From assembly GCA_902529515.1 (NCBI GenBank), contig CABZWX010000002.1, positions 1-64,000 on the forward strand: 64,000 bases of DNA, read 5' to 3'. Origin of the DNA: an uncultured SAR116 cluster alpha proteobacterium (GTDB lineage: Bacteria; Pseudomonadota; Alphaproteobacteria; Puniceispirillales; Marisalimonadaceae). This document shows, piece by piece, positions 55,265-64,000 of this stretch; positions within the stretch are counted from its first letter, which is position 1; each line of letters opens with the position of its first letter. The notes under the pieces were generated by a model that saw only the letters and a list, made by a program, of their open reading frames with translations, had not been told where the DNA came from and made no database searches. Made by a program: the position numbers and the translations under genes.

Positions 55265-57055
55265 ATGTCTGAATATGAAATTGTAGATCATGAACATGAT
55301 GTCGTAGTAGTTGGTGCAGGAGGTGCTGGATTAAGAGCAACCTTAGGCATGGTGTCTGGTGGGTTAAAAACTGCCTGTATTACAAAAGTTTTTCCTACAA
55401 GAAGTCATACTGTTGCAGCTCAAGGGGGTATTGGAGCTGCGCTTAATAACATGGGTGAAAATGATAGCTGGCAGTTTCATATGTATGATACAGTGAAGGG
55501 ATCTGATTGGCTTGGCGACCAAGATGCTATTGAGTATATGTGTAAAGAAGCTATTCCTTCAGTGACTGAATTAGAGAATTTTGGCGTTCCTTTTTCTAGA
55601 ACTGAAGATGGAGAAGTTTATCAAAGACCATTTGGTGGTCATACATTAGATTATGGAAAGAAAATGGCAAGAAGAGCTTGTGCGGCTGCAGATAGGACTG
55701 GGCACGCAATTTTACACACTCTCTACCAACAGTGTCTAAAATATCAAGCTGAATTTTTTGTAGAGTACATCGCGCTTGATCTTCTTATGGATGATAATGG
55801 GAAGTGTGTTGGTGTGCTAGCTTTATGTATGGATGATGGTAAGATTCACAGATTTAGAGGACATCAAACAGTTCTCGCTACTGGTGGTTATGGTAGAGTA
55901 TATTTTTCTTGTACTTCTGCTCATACTTGTACAGGTGATGGAAATGCAATGGTTTTACGAGCAGGCTTGCCTCTTCAAGATATGGAGTTTGTTCAGTTTC
56001 ACCCAACAGGTGTTTATGGTGCAGGTGTTCTTATAACAGAGGGATCAAGAGGCGAAGGTGGATATCTTACAAATTCTGAAGGTGAGAGATTTATGGAAAG
56101 ATATGCACCTACTGCAAAAGACCTTGCTAGTAGAGATGTAGTATCACGATCTATGACCATTGAAATTAATGAAGGTAGAGGTGTTGGTCCAAATAAAGAT
56201 CATATATTTATGCATTTAGAACATATTGATCCAGCCACCTTACAGATGAGATTGCCAGGCATCAGTGAAACCGCTAAAATTTTCTGTGGTGTTGATGTAA
56301 CTAAGGAACCAATTCCAGTTTTACCTACAGTTCATTACAATATGGGAGGAATCCCAACTAACTATCACGGTGAAGTAGTAACAAGAAAAGGTAATGATCA
56401 AGATGCGGTTGTCTCAGGACTAATGGCTATTGGAGAAGCTGCATGTGTTTCAGTACATGGAGCTAACAGATTGGGAACCAATTCTTTATTAGATATTGTT
56501 GTTTTTGGTCGTGCTGCGGCACAAAGAGCTTTAAAAACAGTTGAAAAAGGAAGTACTCATGCACCCTTACCCAAAAGAGTCACAGATAAAATTTTAGCGA
56601 GACTTGATAAAGTAAGACATTCAAACGGAGATGTTTCTGTAGGTGAAGTTAGAAACTCAATGCAAAATGCAATGCAAAAACATGCAGCAGTTTTTAGATC
56701 AAATACTTCAATGAAGGAAGGTGTCCAAAAAGTTGACTCTATCTCAAAAGGTATGGATAATATTGGTATAAAAGATAGATCAATGATTTTTAATACGGAC
56801 CTAGTTGAAGCTCTTGAGTTAGAAAACTTAATGCAACAAGCTATTGTTACTATGAAGTCAGCAGACCAAAGAAAAGAATCGCGTGGCGCACATTCTCACG
56901 AAGACTATCCTGAAAGAGATGATAATAATTGGATGAAACATACAATTATGTGGCTTAATGAGAAGAACAAAACTAAGCTTGATTATAGAGACGTCCACCT
57001 AAACACATTAACAAACGAAGTGGCATCAATACCTCCAGCCGCAAGAGTTTACTAA
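55265..57055 (+). CDS. sdhA: Succinate dehydrogenase flavoprotein subunit
   Basis: Catalytic subunit. Seen: FAD motif [12 protein letters not shown] (15-26), covalent-flavin histidine H48 in [67 protein letters not shown], and the C-terminal [15 protein letters not shown]...DYR. Length 596 aa. Fifteen bases after sdhD. Confidence 0.97.
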   Translation: MSEYEIVDHEHDVVVVGAGGAGLRATLGMVSGGLKTACITKVFPTRSHTVAAQGGIGAALNNMGENDSWQFHMYDTVKGSDWLGDQDAIEYMCKEAIPSVTELENFGVPFSRTEDGEVYQRPFGGHTLDYGKKMARRACAAADRTGHAILHTLYQQCLKYQAEFFVEYIALDLLMDDNGKCVGVLALCMDDGKIHRFRGHQTVLATGGYGRVYFSCTSAHTCTGDGNAMVLRAGLPLQDMEFVQFHPTGVYGAGVLITEGSRGEGGYLTNSEGERFMERYAPTAKDLASRDVVSRSMTIEINEGRGVGPNKDHIFMHLEHIDPATLQMRLPGISETAKIFCGVDVTKEPIPVLPTVHYNMGGIPTNYHGEVVTRKGNDQDAVVSGLMAIGEAACVSVHGANRLGTNSLLDIVVFGRAAAQRALKTVEKGSTHAPLPKRVTDKILARLDKVRHSNGDVSVGEVRNSMQNAMQKHAAVFRSNTSMKEGVQKVDSISKGMDNIGIKDRSMIFNTDLVEALELENLMQQAIVTMKSADQRKESRGAHSHEDYPERDDNNWMKHTIMWLNEKNKTKLDYRDVHLNTLTNEVASIPPAARVY

Positions 57056-57071
57056 TTAAGAGGAGAATTTT

Positions 57072-57851
57072 GTGGCTGAATTTGCCCTACCGAAGCATTC
57101 CAAAATTGTTAAAGGTATTGACTACCCGATAAATAGCGAAGCTGAAAACACAAAAAAAATTAATGTATATAGATGGTCACCAGATGATGATGAAAATCCA
57201 AGAATAGACAGCTATACTATTGATTTAGACCATTGTGGTCCTATGGTTTTAGATGCCTTAATAAAGATTAAACAGGAAATAGACTCAAGCTTAACTTTTA
57301 GAAGATCTTGTAGAGAAGGTATTTGTGGTTCTTGTTCTATGAATATAGATGGCACTAACACACTAGCTTGTTTGAAGTCAATTGATGATGTTAAAGGGGA
57401 CATAAATATATATCCTCTACCTCATATGGAAGTTATTAAGGATTTAGTACCCGACTTGTCTAAAGCATATGAACAATTAACATCAGTCAAACCATGGTTG
57501 CAAAGTAAATCTGATCCGGAAAAGGGGAAATCTAGAAAACAATCACCAAAAGAACGTGAAAAAATTGATGGATTGTGGGAATGTGTTCTTTGTTTTTCAT
57601 GTTCAACCTCTTGCCCTTCTTATTGGTGGAATGGGGACAAATATTTAGGTCCAGCTGTTTTATTACAGGCATATAGATGGATAGCTGATAGTAGAGATGA
57701 AAACACTGAACAAAGACTTGAAGAGCTCGAAGATTCTTTTAAGCTTTATCGTTGTCATACTATCATGAATTGTACTAAGACTTGTCCCAAGGGTTTGAAT
57801 CCAGCTAAAGCGATAGGCGAAATTAAGAAACTTCAACTTGAAAGAAGGTAA
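57072..57851 (+). CDS. sdhB: Succinate dehydrogenase iron-sulfur subunit
   Basis: Electron-transfer subunit with three Fe-S clusters: [16 protein letters not shown] (C80, C85, C88) with C100, [16 protein letters not shown] (C171, C174, C177, C181), and [20 protein letters not shown] start with AGGAGA eight bases before it. Length 259 aa. Confidence 0.97.
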   Translation: MAEFALPKHSKIVKGIDYPINSEAENTKKINVYRWSPDDDENPRIDSYTIDLDHCGPMVLDALIKIKQEIDSSLTFRRSCREGICGSCSMNIDGTNTLACLKSIDDVKGDINIYPLPHMEVIKDLVPDLSKAYEQLTSVKPWLQSKSDPEKGKSRKQSPKEREKIDGLWECVLCFSCSTSCPSYWWNGDKYLGPAVLLQAYRWIADSRDENTEQRLEELEDSFKLYRCHTIMNCTKTCPKGLNPAKAIGEIKKLQLERR

Positions 57852-57880
57852 GTTTCAAGGCTTTTTGTACGGCTAATATT

Positions 57881-58951
57881 TTGAAAATAAATGAAGAAAA
57901 GTCACAAAGTCTAATTGCTTCAAACAAATCAATAATATTTGATCCCGGTCAGACATTTGTAGCGAAATTTTTTGATAATTTACTAAAAAAATTCGCCAAA
58001 TTTCAAACTGAAAATTTTATCTCTAAAATTTTTACAAAAAATAATACCAAAGATATTAAAGGACTTTATCTCTATGGTGGTGTTGGTAGAGGTAAATCAA
58101 TGATGATGGATTTATTTTTTCACCAAGTTCAAATAAAAGAAAAAAGACGCTTACACTTTCATGATTTTATGAAGGAAGTTCATCAAAGAATTCTTGAAAA
58201 AAGAAAAATAGAAAAAAATAAAGACACAGTTCTATTAGTAGGGCAAGATTTGGCCAAAAAAGCAAAATTACTTTGTTTTGATGAAATGGAGGTAAAAGAT
58301 ATTGCAGATGCGATGATTTTATCTCGTTTATTTGAAGTTATGTTTGCACAGGGCACAATATTAGTTACGACATCAAACCAATCACCGGACGGTCTATACA
58401 AAGATGGATTGCATAGAGATAGAATTTTACCATTTATAGAAAATTTAAAACTAAAAACTGATATTGTTAAAATTCCAGATGGTGAAGATTGGAGAAAGAG
58501 ATCTCTTAGTGGGCAAAAATATTGGTTAAGTCCAGTTAATAAAACAAATAAAGAAAAAATTAACGATATATTTAAAACCTTATCTATAGGTTTTGAGATA
58601 ATATCTGAAAATGTTGAGGTGTCTGGAAGAAAAATAAATATTCCGGAAGTTGCTGCAGGTGTTGCAAGAATCAGTTTTGATGATTTATGTAATAAACCAT
58701 TGGCTGCTGCTGATTATATTGAAATAGCACTAAGATATAAAGGTATTATTATAGATAAGATACCAAACTTGAATGATAATCTTCGAAATGAAACTAGAAG
58801 ATTTATATGGTTAATAGATGCTCTTTATGATAAAAATTGTTTCCTTATTGCCAATGCAAAAGCTGATTTTTCTGATATATATACAGGGGAACATTGGAAG
58901 TTTGAATTTCAAAGAACTATTTCAAGAATAACTGAAATGTCACAACTTTAA
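57881..58951 (+). CDS. zapE: AFG1/ZapE-family cell-division ATPase
   Basis: AAA-like P-loop ATPase reported in E. coli to act on the Z-ring. Seen: Walker A YGGVGRGKSMMMDLF, LHFHDFMKEVHQR, Walker B LLCFDEMEVKDIADAMIL, and TSNQSPDGLYKDGLHRDRILPFI. Length 356 aa; TTG start. It commonly lies between sdh and mdh in alphaproteobacteria. Confidence 0.92.
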   Translation: MKINEEKSQSLIASNKSIIFDPGQTFVAKFFDNLLKKFAKFQTENFISKIFTKNNTKDIKGLYLYGGVGRGKSMMMDLFFHQVQIKEKRRLHFHDFMKEVHQRILEKRKIEKNKDTVLLVGQDLAKKAKLLCFDEMEVKDIADAMILSRLFEVMFAQGTILVTTSNQSPDGLYKDGLHRDRILPFIENLKLKTDIVKIPDGEDWRKRSLSGQKYWLSPVNKTNKEKINDIFKTLSIGFEIISENVEVSGRKINIPEVAAGVARISFDDLCNKPLAAADYIEIALRYKGIIIDKIPNLNDNLRNETRRFIWLIDALYDKNCFLIANAKADFSDIYTGEHWKFEFQRTISRITEMSQL

Positions 58952-58995
58952 AAGTTAATAACATGTATTCTGACCTTGATGCACTTTAAAAAAAA

Positions 58996-59011
58996 GTCTA
59001 AAAGATTAGAC
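58996..59011. other. Small hairpin before mdh
   Basis: GTCTAA-AAGA-TTAGAC, a 6-bp stem with a 4-base loop, preceded by an A-run. It is in the 122-base gap before mdh. It could be a weak terminator read on the minus strand or a regulatory site; nothing transcribed on the minus strand ends here. Confidence 0.25.
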
Positions 59012-59046
59012 AATAATAACAATTTAAATTTAGATTAATAAATTAA

Positions 59047-60027
<981 letters not shown>

Positions 60028-60051
60028 GCTCAGTATAGAAAGGTAAAAGTT

Positions 60052-61218
60052 TTGGATATTCATGAACATCAGGCAAAAGAATTATTAAGACAATATAATA
60101 TTCCTACGCCCACTGGATACGTAGCATTTTCAACTGAAGAAGCTATTAAAGCAGCTAAAAAATTACCTGGACCAGTTATTGTGGTTAAAGCTCAAATACA
60201 TGCTGGCGGAAGAGGTAAAGCTGGTGGTGTAAAAGTTGTAAAAAATTTAGATGAAGTTAAAAACTCAGCGGACACAATTATAGGAAAAAAATTAATTACT
60301 CATCAAACCGGTTCTGAGGGAAAATTAGTTCAAAGACTCTATATTGAGGATGGATGTGATATAAGTGCTGAATATTATTTTTCTATGGTTGTAGACCGAG
60401 TTACTAGTAGAGTTTCAGTAATAGCATCTACTGAAGGTGGTATCGATATTGAACAAGTAGCTAAAGAAACTCCTGAGAAAATTTTATCATTTAACATAGA
60501 TCCTACAATTGGTTTTCAACCTTTTCATGCAAGATTAATAGCGAATGAACTCAAATTAGAAGGATCTAGTTTTAAACAAGCAGGTAAATTTTTTAATCAA
60601 TTATATAAACTTTTTACTGAAAAAGATGCTAGTTTGTTAGAGATTAACCCACTTGTATTAACTTCTGAAAATAATTTAATTGCTTTAGATGCAAAAATGT
60701 CTTTTGACAATAACGCCTTATTTAAACACTCTGATATTATATCCTTGAGAGACGAAACTGAAGAAGATCCTGCTGAAATTTTAGCAAGCAAATTTGATTT
60801 GGCCTATATAAAACTTGATGGAACAATAGGCTGTTTAGTGAATGGCGCAGGTCTTGCCATGGCTACAATGGATATCATTAAACTAAAAGGAGCGTCTCCA
60901 GCAAACTTTTTAGATGTTGGAGGCAGTGCTACTAAAGAAAAAGTTACGGAAGCTTTTAAAATTATTTTATCAGATGAGGCTGTAGAAGGTATTTTGGTAA
61001 ATATTTTTGGAGGTATAATGCGTTGTGATATTATTGCTAGTGGCGTGGTTGCTGCTGCTAAAACACTCTCATTATCAAAACCTTTGGTTGTAAGATTGGC
61101 TGGTACAAATGTAGAAGAAGGAAAACAGATCCTTAGAGAATCTGGATTGAAAATTATACCTGCGGATGACTTAGATGAAGCGGCAATGAAAATTGTTAGT
61201 GCTGTTAAAGGAGATTAG
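60052..61218 (+). CDS. sucC: Succinyl-CoA synthetase beta subunit
   Basis: ATP-grasp subunit. Seen: [60 protein letters not shown] and [13 protein letters not shown]. Length 388 aa, TTG start with AAAGG upstream. It follows mdh by 24 bases. Confidence 0.97.
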   Translation: MDIHEHQAKELLRQYNIPTPTGYVAFSTEEAIKAAKKLPGPVIVVKAQIHAGGRGKAGGVKVVKNLDEVKNSADTIIGKKLITHQTGSEGKLVQRLYIEDGCDISAEYYFSMVVDRVTSRVSVIASTEGGIDIEQVAKETPEKILSFNIDPTIGFQPFHARLIANELKLEGSSFKQAGKFFNQLYKLFTEKDASLLEINPLVLTSENNLIALDAKMSFDNNALFKHSDIISLRDETEEDPAEILASKFDLAYIKLDGTIGCLVNGAGLAMATMDIIKLKGASPANFLDVGGSATKEKVTEAFKIILSDEAVEGILVNIFGGIMRCDIIASGVVAAAKTLSLSKPLVVRLAGTNVEEGKQILRESGLKIIPADDLDEAAMKIVSAVKGD

Positions 61219-61222
61219 CTAG

Positions 61223-62104
61223 ATGTCTGTATTGATAAACAAAGATACAAAAGTTATTTGCCAGGGGTTTACAGGAGGCCAAGGAACTTTTCACTCAGAA
61301 CAAGCAATTGCATACGGTACTAAAATGGTTGGAGGAGTTACTCCCGGTAAGGGTGGCACTAAACATTTAAATCTCCCTGTTTTTAATACTGTCCAAGAAT
61401 GTGTTGACGAAGTAAGTCCTGATGCAACAGTTATATATGTCCCTCCTCCTTTTGCGGCTGATTCAATATTAGAAGCGATAGCATCGAAAGTACCTTTAAT
61501 AATTTGTATCACGGAAGGTATACCAGTTCAAGATATGATCAAGGTTAAGCAATTTTTAAAACAGTCAAACTCTAGACTTATAGGTCCTAACTGCCCAGGT
61601 GTAATCACCCCTGACCAATGTAAAATTGGAATTATGCCAGGACATATTCATGCTCCCGGCAAAATAGGAATTGTTTCTAGGTCTGGTACGCTAACTTATG
61701 AAGCAGTTGCACAAACCACAGCTGCTGGTTTAGGTCAATCAACGTGTATTGGCATAGGTGGCGATCCAATTAATGGAACAAATTTTATAGATTGCTTAGA
61801 TATGTTTTTAAATGACGACCAGACAGAAGCAATATTAATGATTGGTGAAATTGGTGGAAATGCAGAAGAAGAAGCGGCAAATTTTTATAAAAATCATAAA
61901 ATTAAAAAACCAATTGCGGGTTTCATTGCTGGGAAAACTGCTCCTCCAGGAAGAACAATGGGTCATGCCGGCGCAATAGTAAGTGGTGGAAGCGGAGGCG
62001 CAGATGCCAAAGTTAAAGTCATGAGTGACTGTGGTTTTATAATGTCAGAATCTCCATCGGGTTTGGGTGAAGCAGTTTTAAAAGCAATCGAAGAATGGAA
62101 ATAA
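61223..62104 (+). CDS. sucD: Succinyl-CoA synthetase alpha subunit
   Basis: CoA-binding subunit with the phosphohistidine in [11 protein letters not shown] (about residue 247). N-terminal [44 protein letters not shown]. Length 293 aa; four bases after sucC. Confidence 0.97.
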   Translation: MSVLINKDTKVICQGFTGGQGTFHSEQAIAYGTKMVGGVTPGKGGTKHLNLPVFNTVQECVDEVSPDATVIYVPPPFAADSILEAIASKVPLIICITEGIPVQDMIKVKQFLKQSNSRLIGPNCPGVITPDQCKIGIMPGHIHAPGKIGIVSRSGTLTYEAVAQTTAAGLGQSTCIGIGGDPINGTNFIDCLDMFLNDDQTEAILMIGEIGGNAEEEAANFYKNHKIKKPIAGFIAGKTAPPGRTMGHAGAIVSGGSGGADAKVKVMSDCGFIMSESPSGLGEAVLKAIEEWK

Positions 62105-62174
62105 CTTGATTTAATCGTTAAGTTTTTGTTTATTGTAATTTAGGCATATTACATTTTAAAAGGACTATCAAAGC

Positions 62175-64000
62175 ATGAACGACCAAAGCTCTGATCAAAG
62201 CTTTCTTTCTGGTGCCAATGCTACCTTCATAAATGATTTGTATAAAGAATGGAAAGCTAACTCAAATGCAGTTCCAAAAGAATGGGATTTATGGTTTAAA
62301 ACGAACGCAGATGACAAATTACTTGATGAGGGGCCTAGCTGGGCTAAAAAGAATAGTAAAGTTATTGGAGCTGTAGATACTGTTGAGAGTGTAAAAGCTG
62401 TTGCTCGAGGAATAGCAGGAAAAGGTAATTTATCTGCAACGGATTTGAGAGCTGCAACGACTGACTCTATCAGAGCAATTATGCTTATTAGAGCATATAG
62501 AATAAACGGACATCTTTTAGCTAAATTAGACCCCCTTAATTTACAAGAACAGAACATTCATCCTGAACTAGATCCTAAAACTTATGGATTTACTGATGAT
62601 GACTGGGACAGACCTATATTTATAGATAATGTATTAGGTATGGAATCGGCCACCCTCAGACAAATTATGGAAATAGTCAAAGAAACCTATTGTGGTTCAA
62701 TAGGAATTGAATTTATGCATGTTCAGGATCCGGCTCAGAAAGGATGGATACAAGAAAGAATTGAGTCTATTCGTAATGCTACAGAATTTACCAAAAGAGG
62801 TAAAAAAGCTATATACGAACGTTTAGTTGGAGCAGAAACTTTTGAACAATTTCTTCATAAAAAATACGCAGGAACTAAAAGATTTGGACTAGATGGATCA
62901 GAGTCAGTTGTACCTGCTATAGAGCAAATATTGAAACGGGGCAGCCAATTAGGTATGAAAGAAGTTGTCATAGCAATGGCTCACAGAGGGAGACTGAACC
63001 TGTTGTACAATATTTTAAACAAACCTTTTCGAGCAATTATTTCTGAATTTTTAGGTAACCAAGCAAATCCAGAAGATGCTGGAGGTTCTGGAGATGTTAA
63101 GTACCACATGGGAGCTTCAGCTGATAGAGAGTTTGATGGAAAAACAGTTCACTTATCTTTGCAAGCCAATCCTTCACATCTAGAGGTTGTTGCACCAGTT
63201 GTAATAGGCAGAGTAAGAGCAAAACAAAACCAACACAATGATACGAATGACAGATTATCTGTTTTAGGAATAGTTCTACACGGTGATGCTGCTTTTGCAG
63301 GCCAGGGAATAGTCGCTGAAACTTTTGATTTCTCAGGTCTTAGAGGTTACAGAACTGGTGGAACAATACATATAGTGGTGAATAATCAAATTGGTTTCAC
63401 AACTAGTCCAAATTATTCTCGCTCAAGTCCTTATTGTACTGATGTCGCTAAAATGGTAATGGCTCCTATAATGCATATAAATGGAGATGACCCAGAGGCT
63501 GTTGTTCATGCTTCCAGAATTGCAACTGAATTCAGGCAAAAATTTGCATGTGACGTTGTACTAGATATTATAAGTTATAGACGTTATGGTCACAATGAAG
63601 GTGATGAACCGGCTTTTACTCAACCAGTAATGTATAAAACAATAGGTTCTCATGATAGTATTAGTAAAATTTATGCACAAAAGCTCATTAATCAAGGAAT
63701 AATAACCCAAAAGGAAGCTAAGGACGAAGTTGAAAATCACAACAAGTTTTTAGAAAAAGAATTTATAGCTGGCTCAAGTTACAAACCAAATAAAGCTGAC
63801 TGGTTAGAAGGACAATGGTCAAATCTAAGGTCTGCTCATGGTGATGCAAGAAGAGGTGAAACTTCTGTTTCAACTGAAATGCTAAAAGAAATTGGTAAGG
63901 CAATTACCACTGTTCCTGAAGGTTTTCAAATAAATAAAAAATTATCAAGAGTTATAGATGCTCGAAAAAAAACCATCGAAAGTGGAGAAGGAATTGACTG
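62175..64000 (+). CDS. sucA: 2-oxoglutarate dehydrogenase E1 component (partial, 3' end outside window)
   Basis: Thiamine-dependent decarboxylase subunit. It starts at ATG 62175 with AAGGA about 11 bases before it and is open for 608 codons to the window edge, about two thirds of the usual length. Seen: SFLSGANATFINDLYKEWKAN, RAYRINGHLLAKLDPL, FGLDGSESVVPAIEQIL, VVIAMAHRGRLNLLYNIL and GDAAFAGQGIVAETFDFS, and the ThDP/metal region VNNQIGFTTSP. It is the last gene here; sucB and lpd are expected beyond the window. Confidence 0.96.
   Translation, partial: MNDQSSDQSFLSGANATFINDLYKEWKANSNAVPKEWDLWFKTNADDKLLDEGPSWAKKNSKVIGAVDTVESVKAVARGIAGKGNLSATDLRAATTDSIRAIMLIRAYRINGHLLAKLDPLNLQEQNIHPELDPKTYGFTDDDWDRPIFIDNVLGMESATLRQIMEIVKETYCGSIGIEFMHVQDPAQKGWIQERIESIRNATEFTKRGKKAIYERLVGAETFEQFLHKKYAGTKRFGLDGSESVVPAIEQILKRGSQLGMKEVVIAMAHRGRLNLLYNILNKPFRAIISEFLGNQANPEDAGGSGDVKYHMGASADREFDGKTVHLSLQANPSHLEVVAPVVIGRVRAKQNQHNDTNDRLSVLGIVLHGDAAFAGQGIVAETFDFSGLRGYRTGGTIHIVVNNQIGFTTSPNYSRSSPYCTDVAKMVMAPIMHINGDDPEAVVHASRIATEFRQKFACDVVLDIISYRRYGHNEGDEPAFTQPVMYKTIGSHDSISKIYAQKLINQGIITQKEAKDEVENHNKFLEKEFIAGSSYKPNKADWLEGQWSNLRSAHGDARRGETSVSTEMLKEIGKAITTVPEGFQINKKLSRVIDARKKTIESGEGID

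Overview
This 64 kb window is a chromosomal segment of an AT-rich (by eye about 30% GC), gene-dense alphaproteobacterium. The lineage call rests on CcrM, on the runs ftsY-ffh-rpsP-rimM-trmD-rplS-leuCDB-asd and sdhCDAB-zapE-mdh-sucCD-sucA, and on ubiH-dapC-ftsK-lolA-xth. Short gaps, many overlaps, frequent TTG starts, a betaine-type ABC importer and a probable DMSP demethylase suggest a streamlined marine bacterium of the SAR116/HIMB59/AEGEAN-169 kind. That placement is inference; there is no rRNA here to settle it.

Layout. 0.2-10.4 kb: yggS, ribA with a decayed RibB-like half, a winged-helix regulator with a pseudo-receiver, a JmjC oxygenase, tRNA-Gln, ispE with a TPR lipoprotein, a uracil-DNA-glycosylase-like protein whose two active-site motifs are replaced, a soluble lytic transglycosylase, a frameshifted moaB, and rnhB. 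10.4-17.5 kb: ccrM behind a DnaA box and an AT-rich tandem repeat, then malate synthase G, phosphomannomutase, galU and ugd (nucleotide sugars). 17.5-26 kb: proXWV importer with a terminator-like hairpin between proX and proW, an unknown membrane protein with a hydrolase, a methyltransferase, purT, and a divergent metF/dmdA-like pair that could form a DMSP one-carbon module. 26-29.5 kb is an accessory patch: small proteins of unknown function, a tandem paralogous pair (one copy frameshifted), two tiny coupled membrane proteins, and a low-complexity exported protein, ending at tRNA-Gly.

29.6-31.7 kb holds a sugar aminotransferase/dehydrogenase pair. 31.9-42.3 kb is a conserved housekeeping run (cnoX, Lon-N protein, DUF971, ubiH, dapC, ftsK, lolA, xth) interrupted between lolA and xth by an OafA-type O-acyltransferase and two tiny ORFs. 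42.3-64 kb is dapF, mtaB (frameshifted), ftsY, a structured gap, ffh, ribosomal/tRNA-modification genes, the leucine operon, asd, an EamA transporter, succinate dehydrogenase, zapE, mdh, sucCD and a sucA that leaves the window.

Three genes (moaB, mtaB and one tandem paralog) are each broken by one base in a homopolymer, and each is fully restored by a one-base correction. They are either sequencing/assembly errors or real slippage sites. I found no CRISPR array, insertion sequence, prophage or rRNA, and no obviously new multi-gene system. The best candidates for novelty are the 26-29.5 kb small-protein patch, the motif-swapped UDG homolog, the pseudo-receiver/JmjC pair, the hairpin before ffh, and the DnaA-box/repeat element before ccrM.
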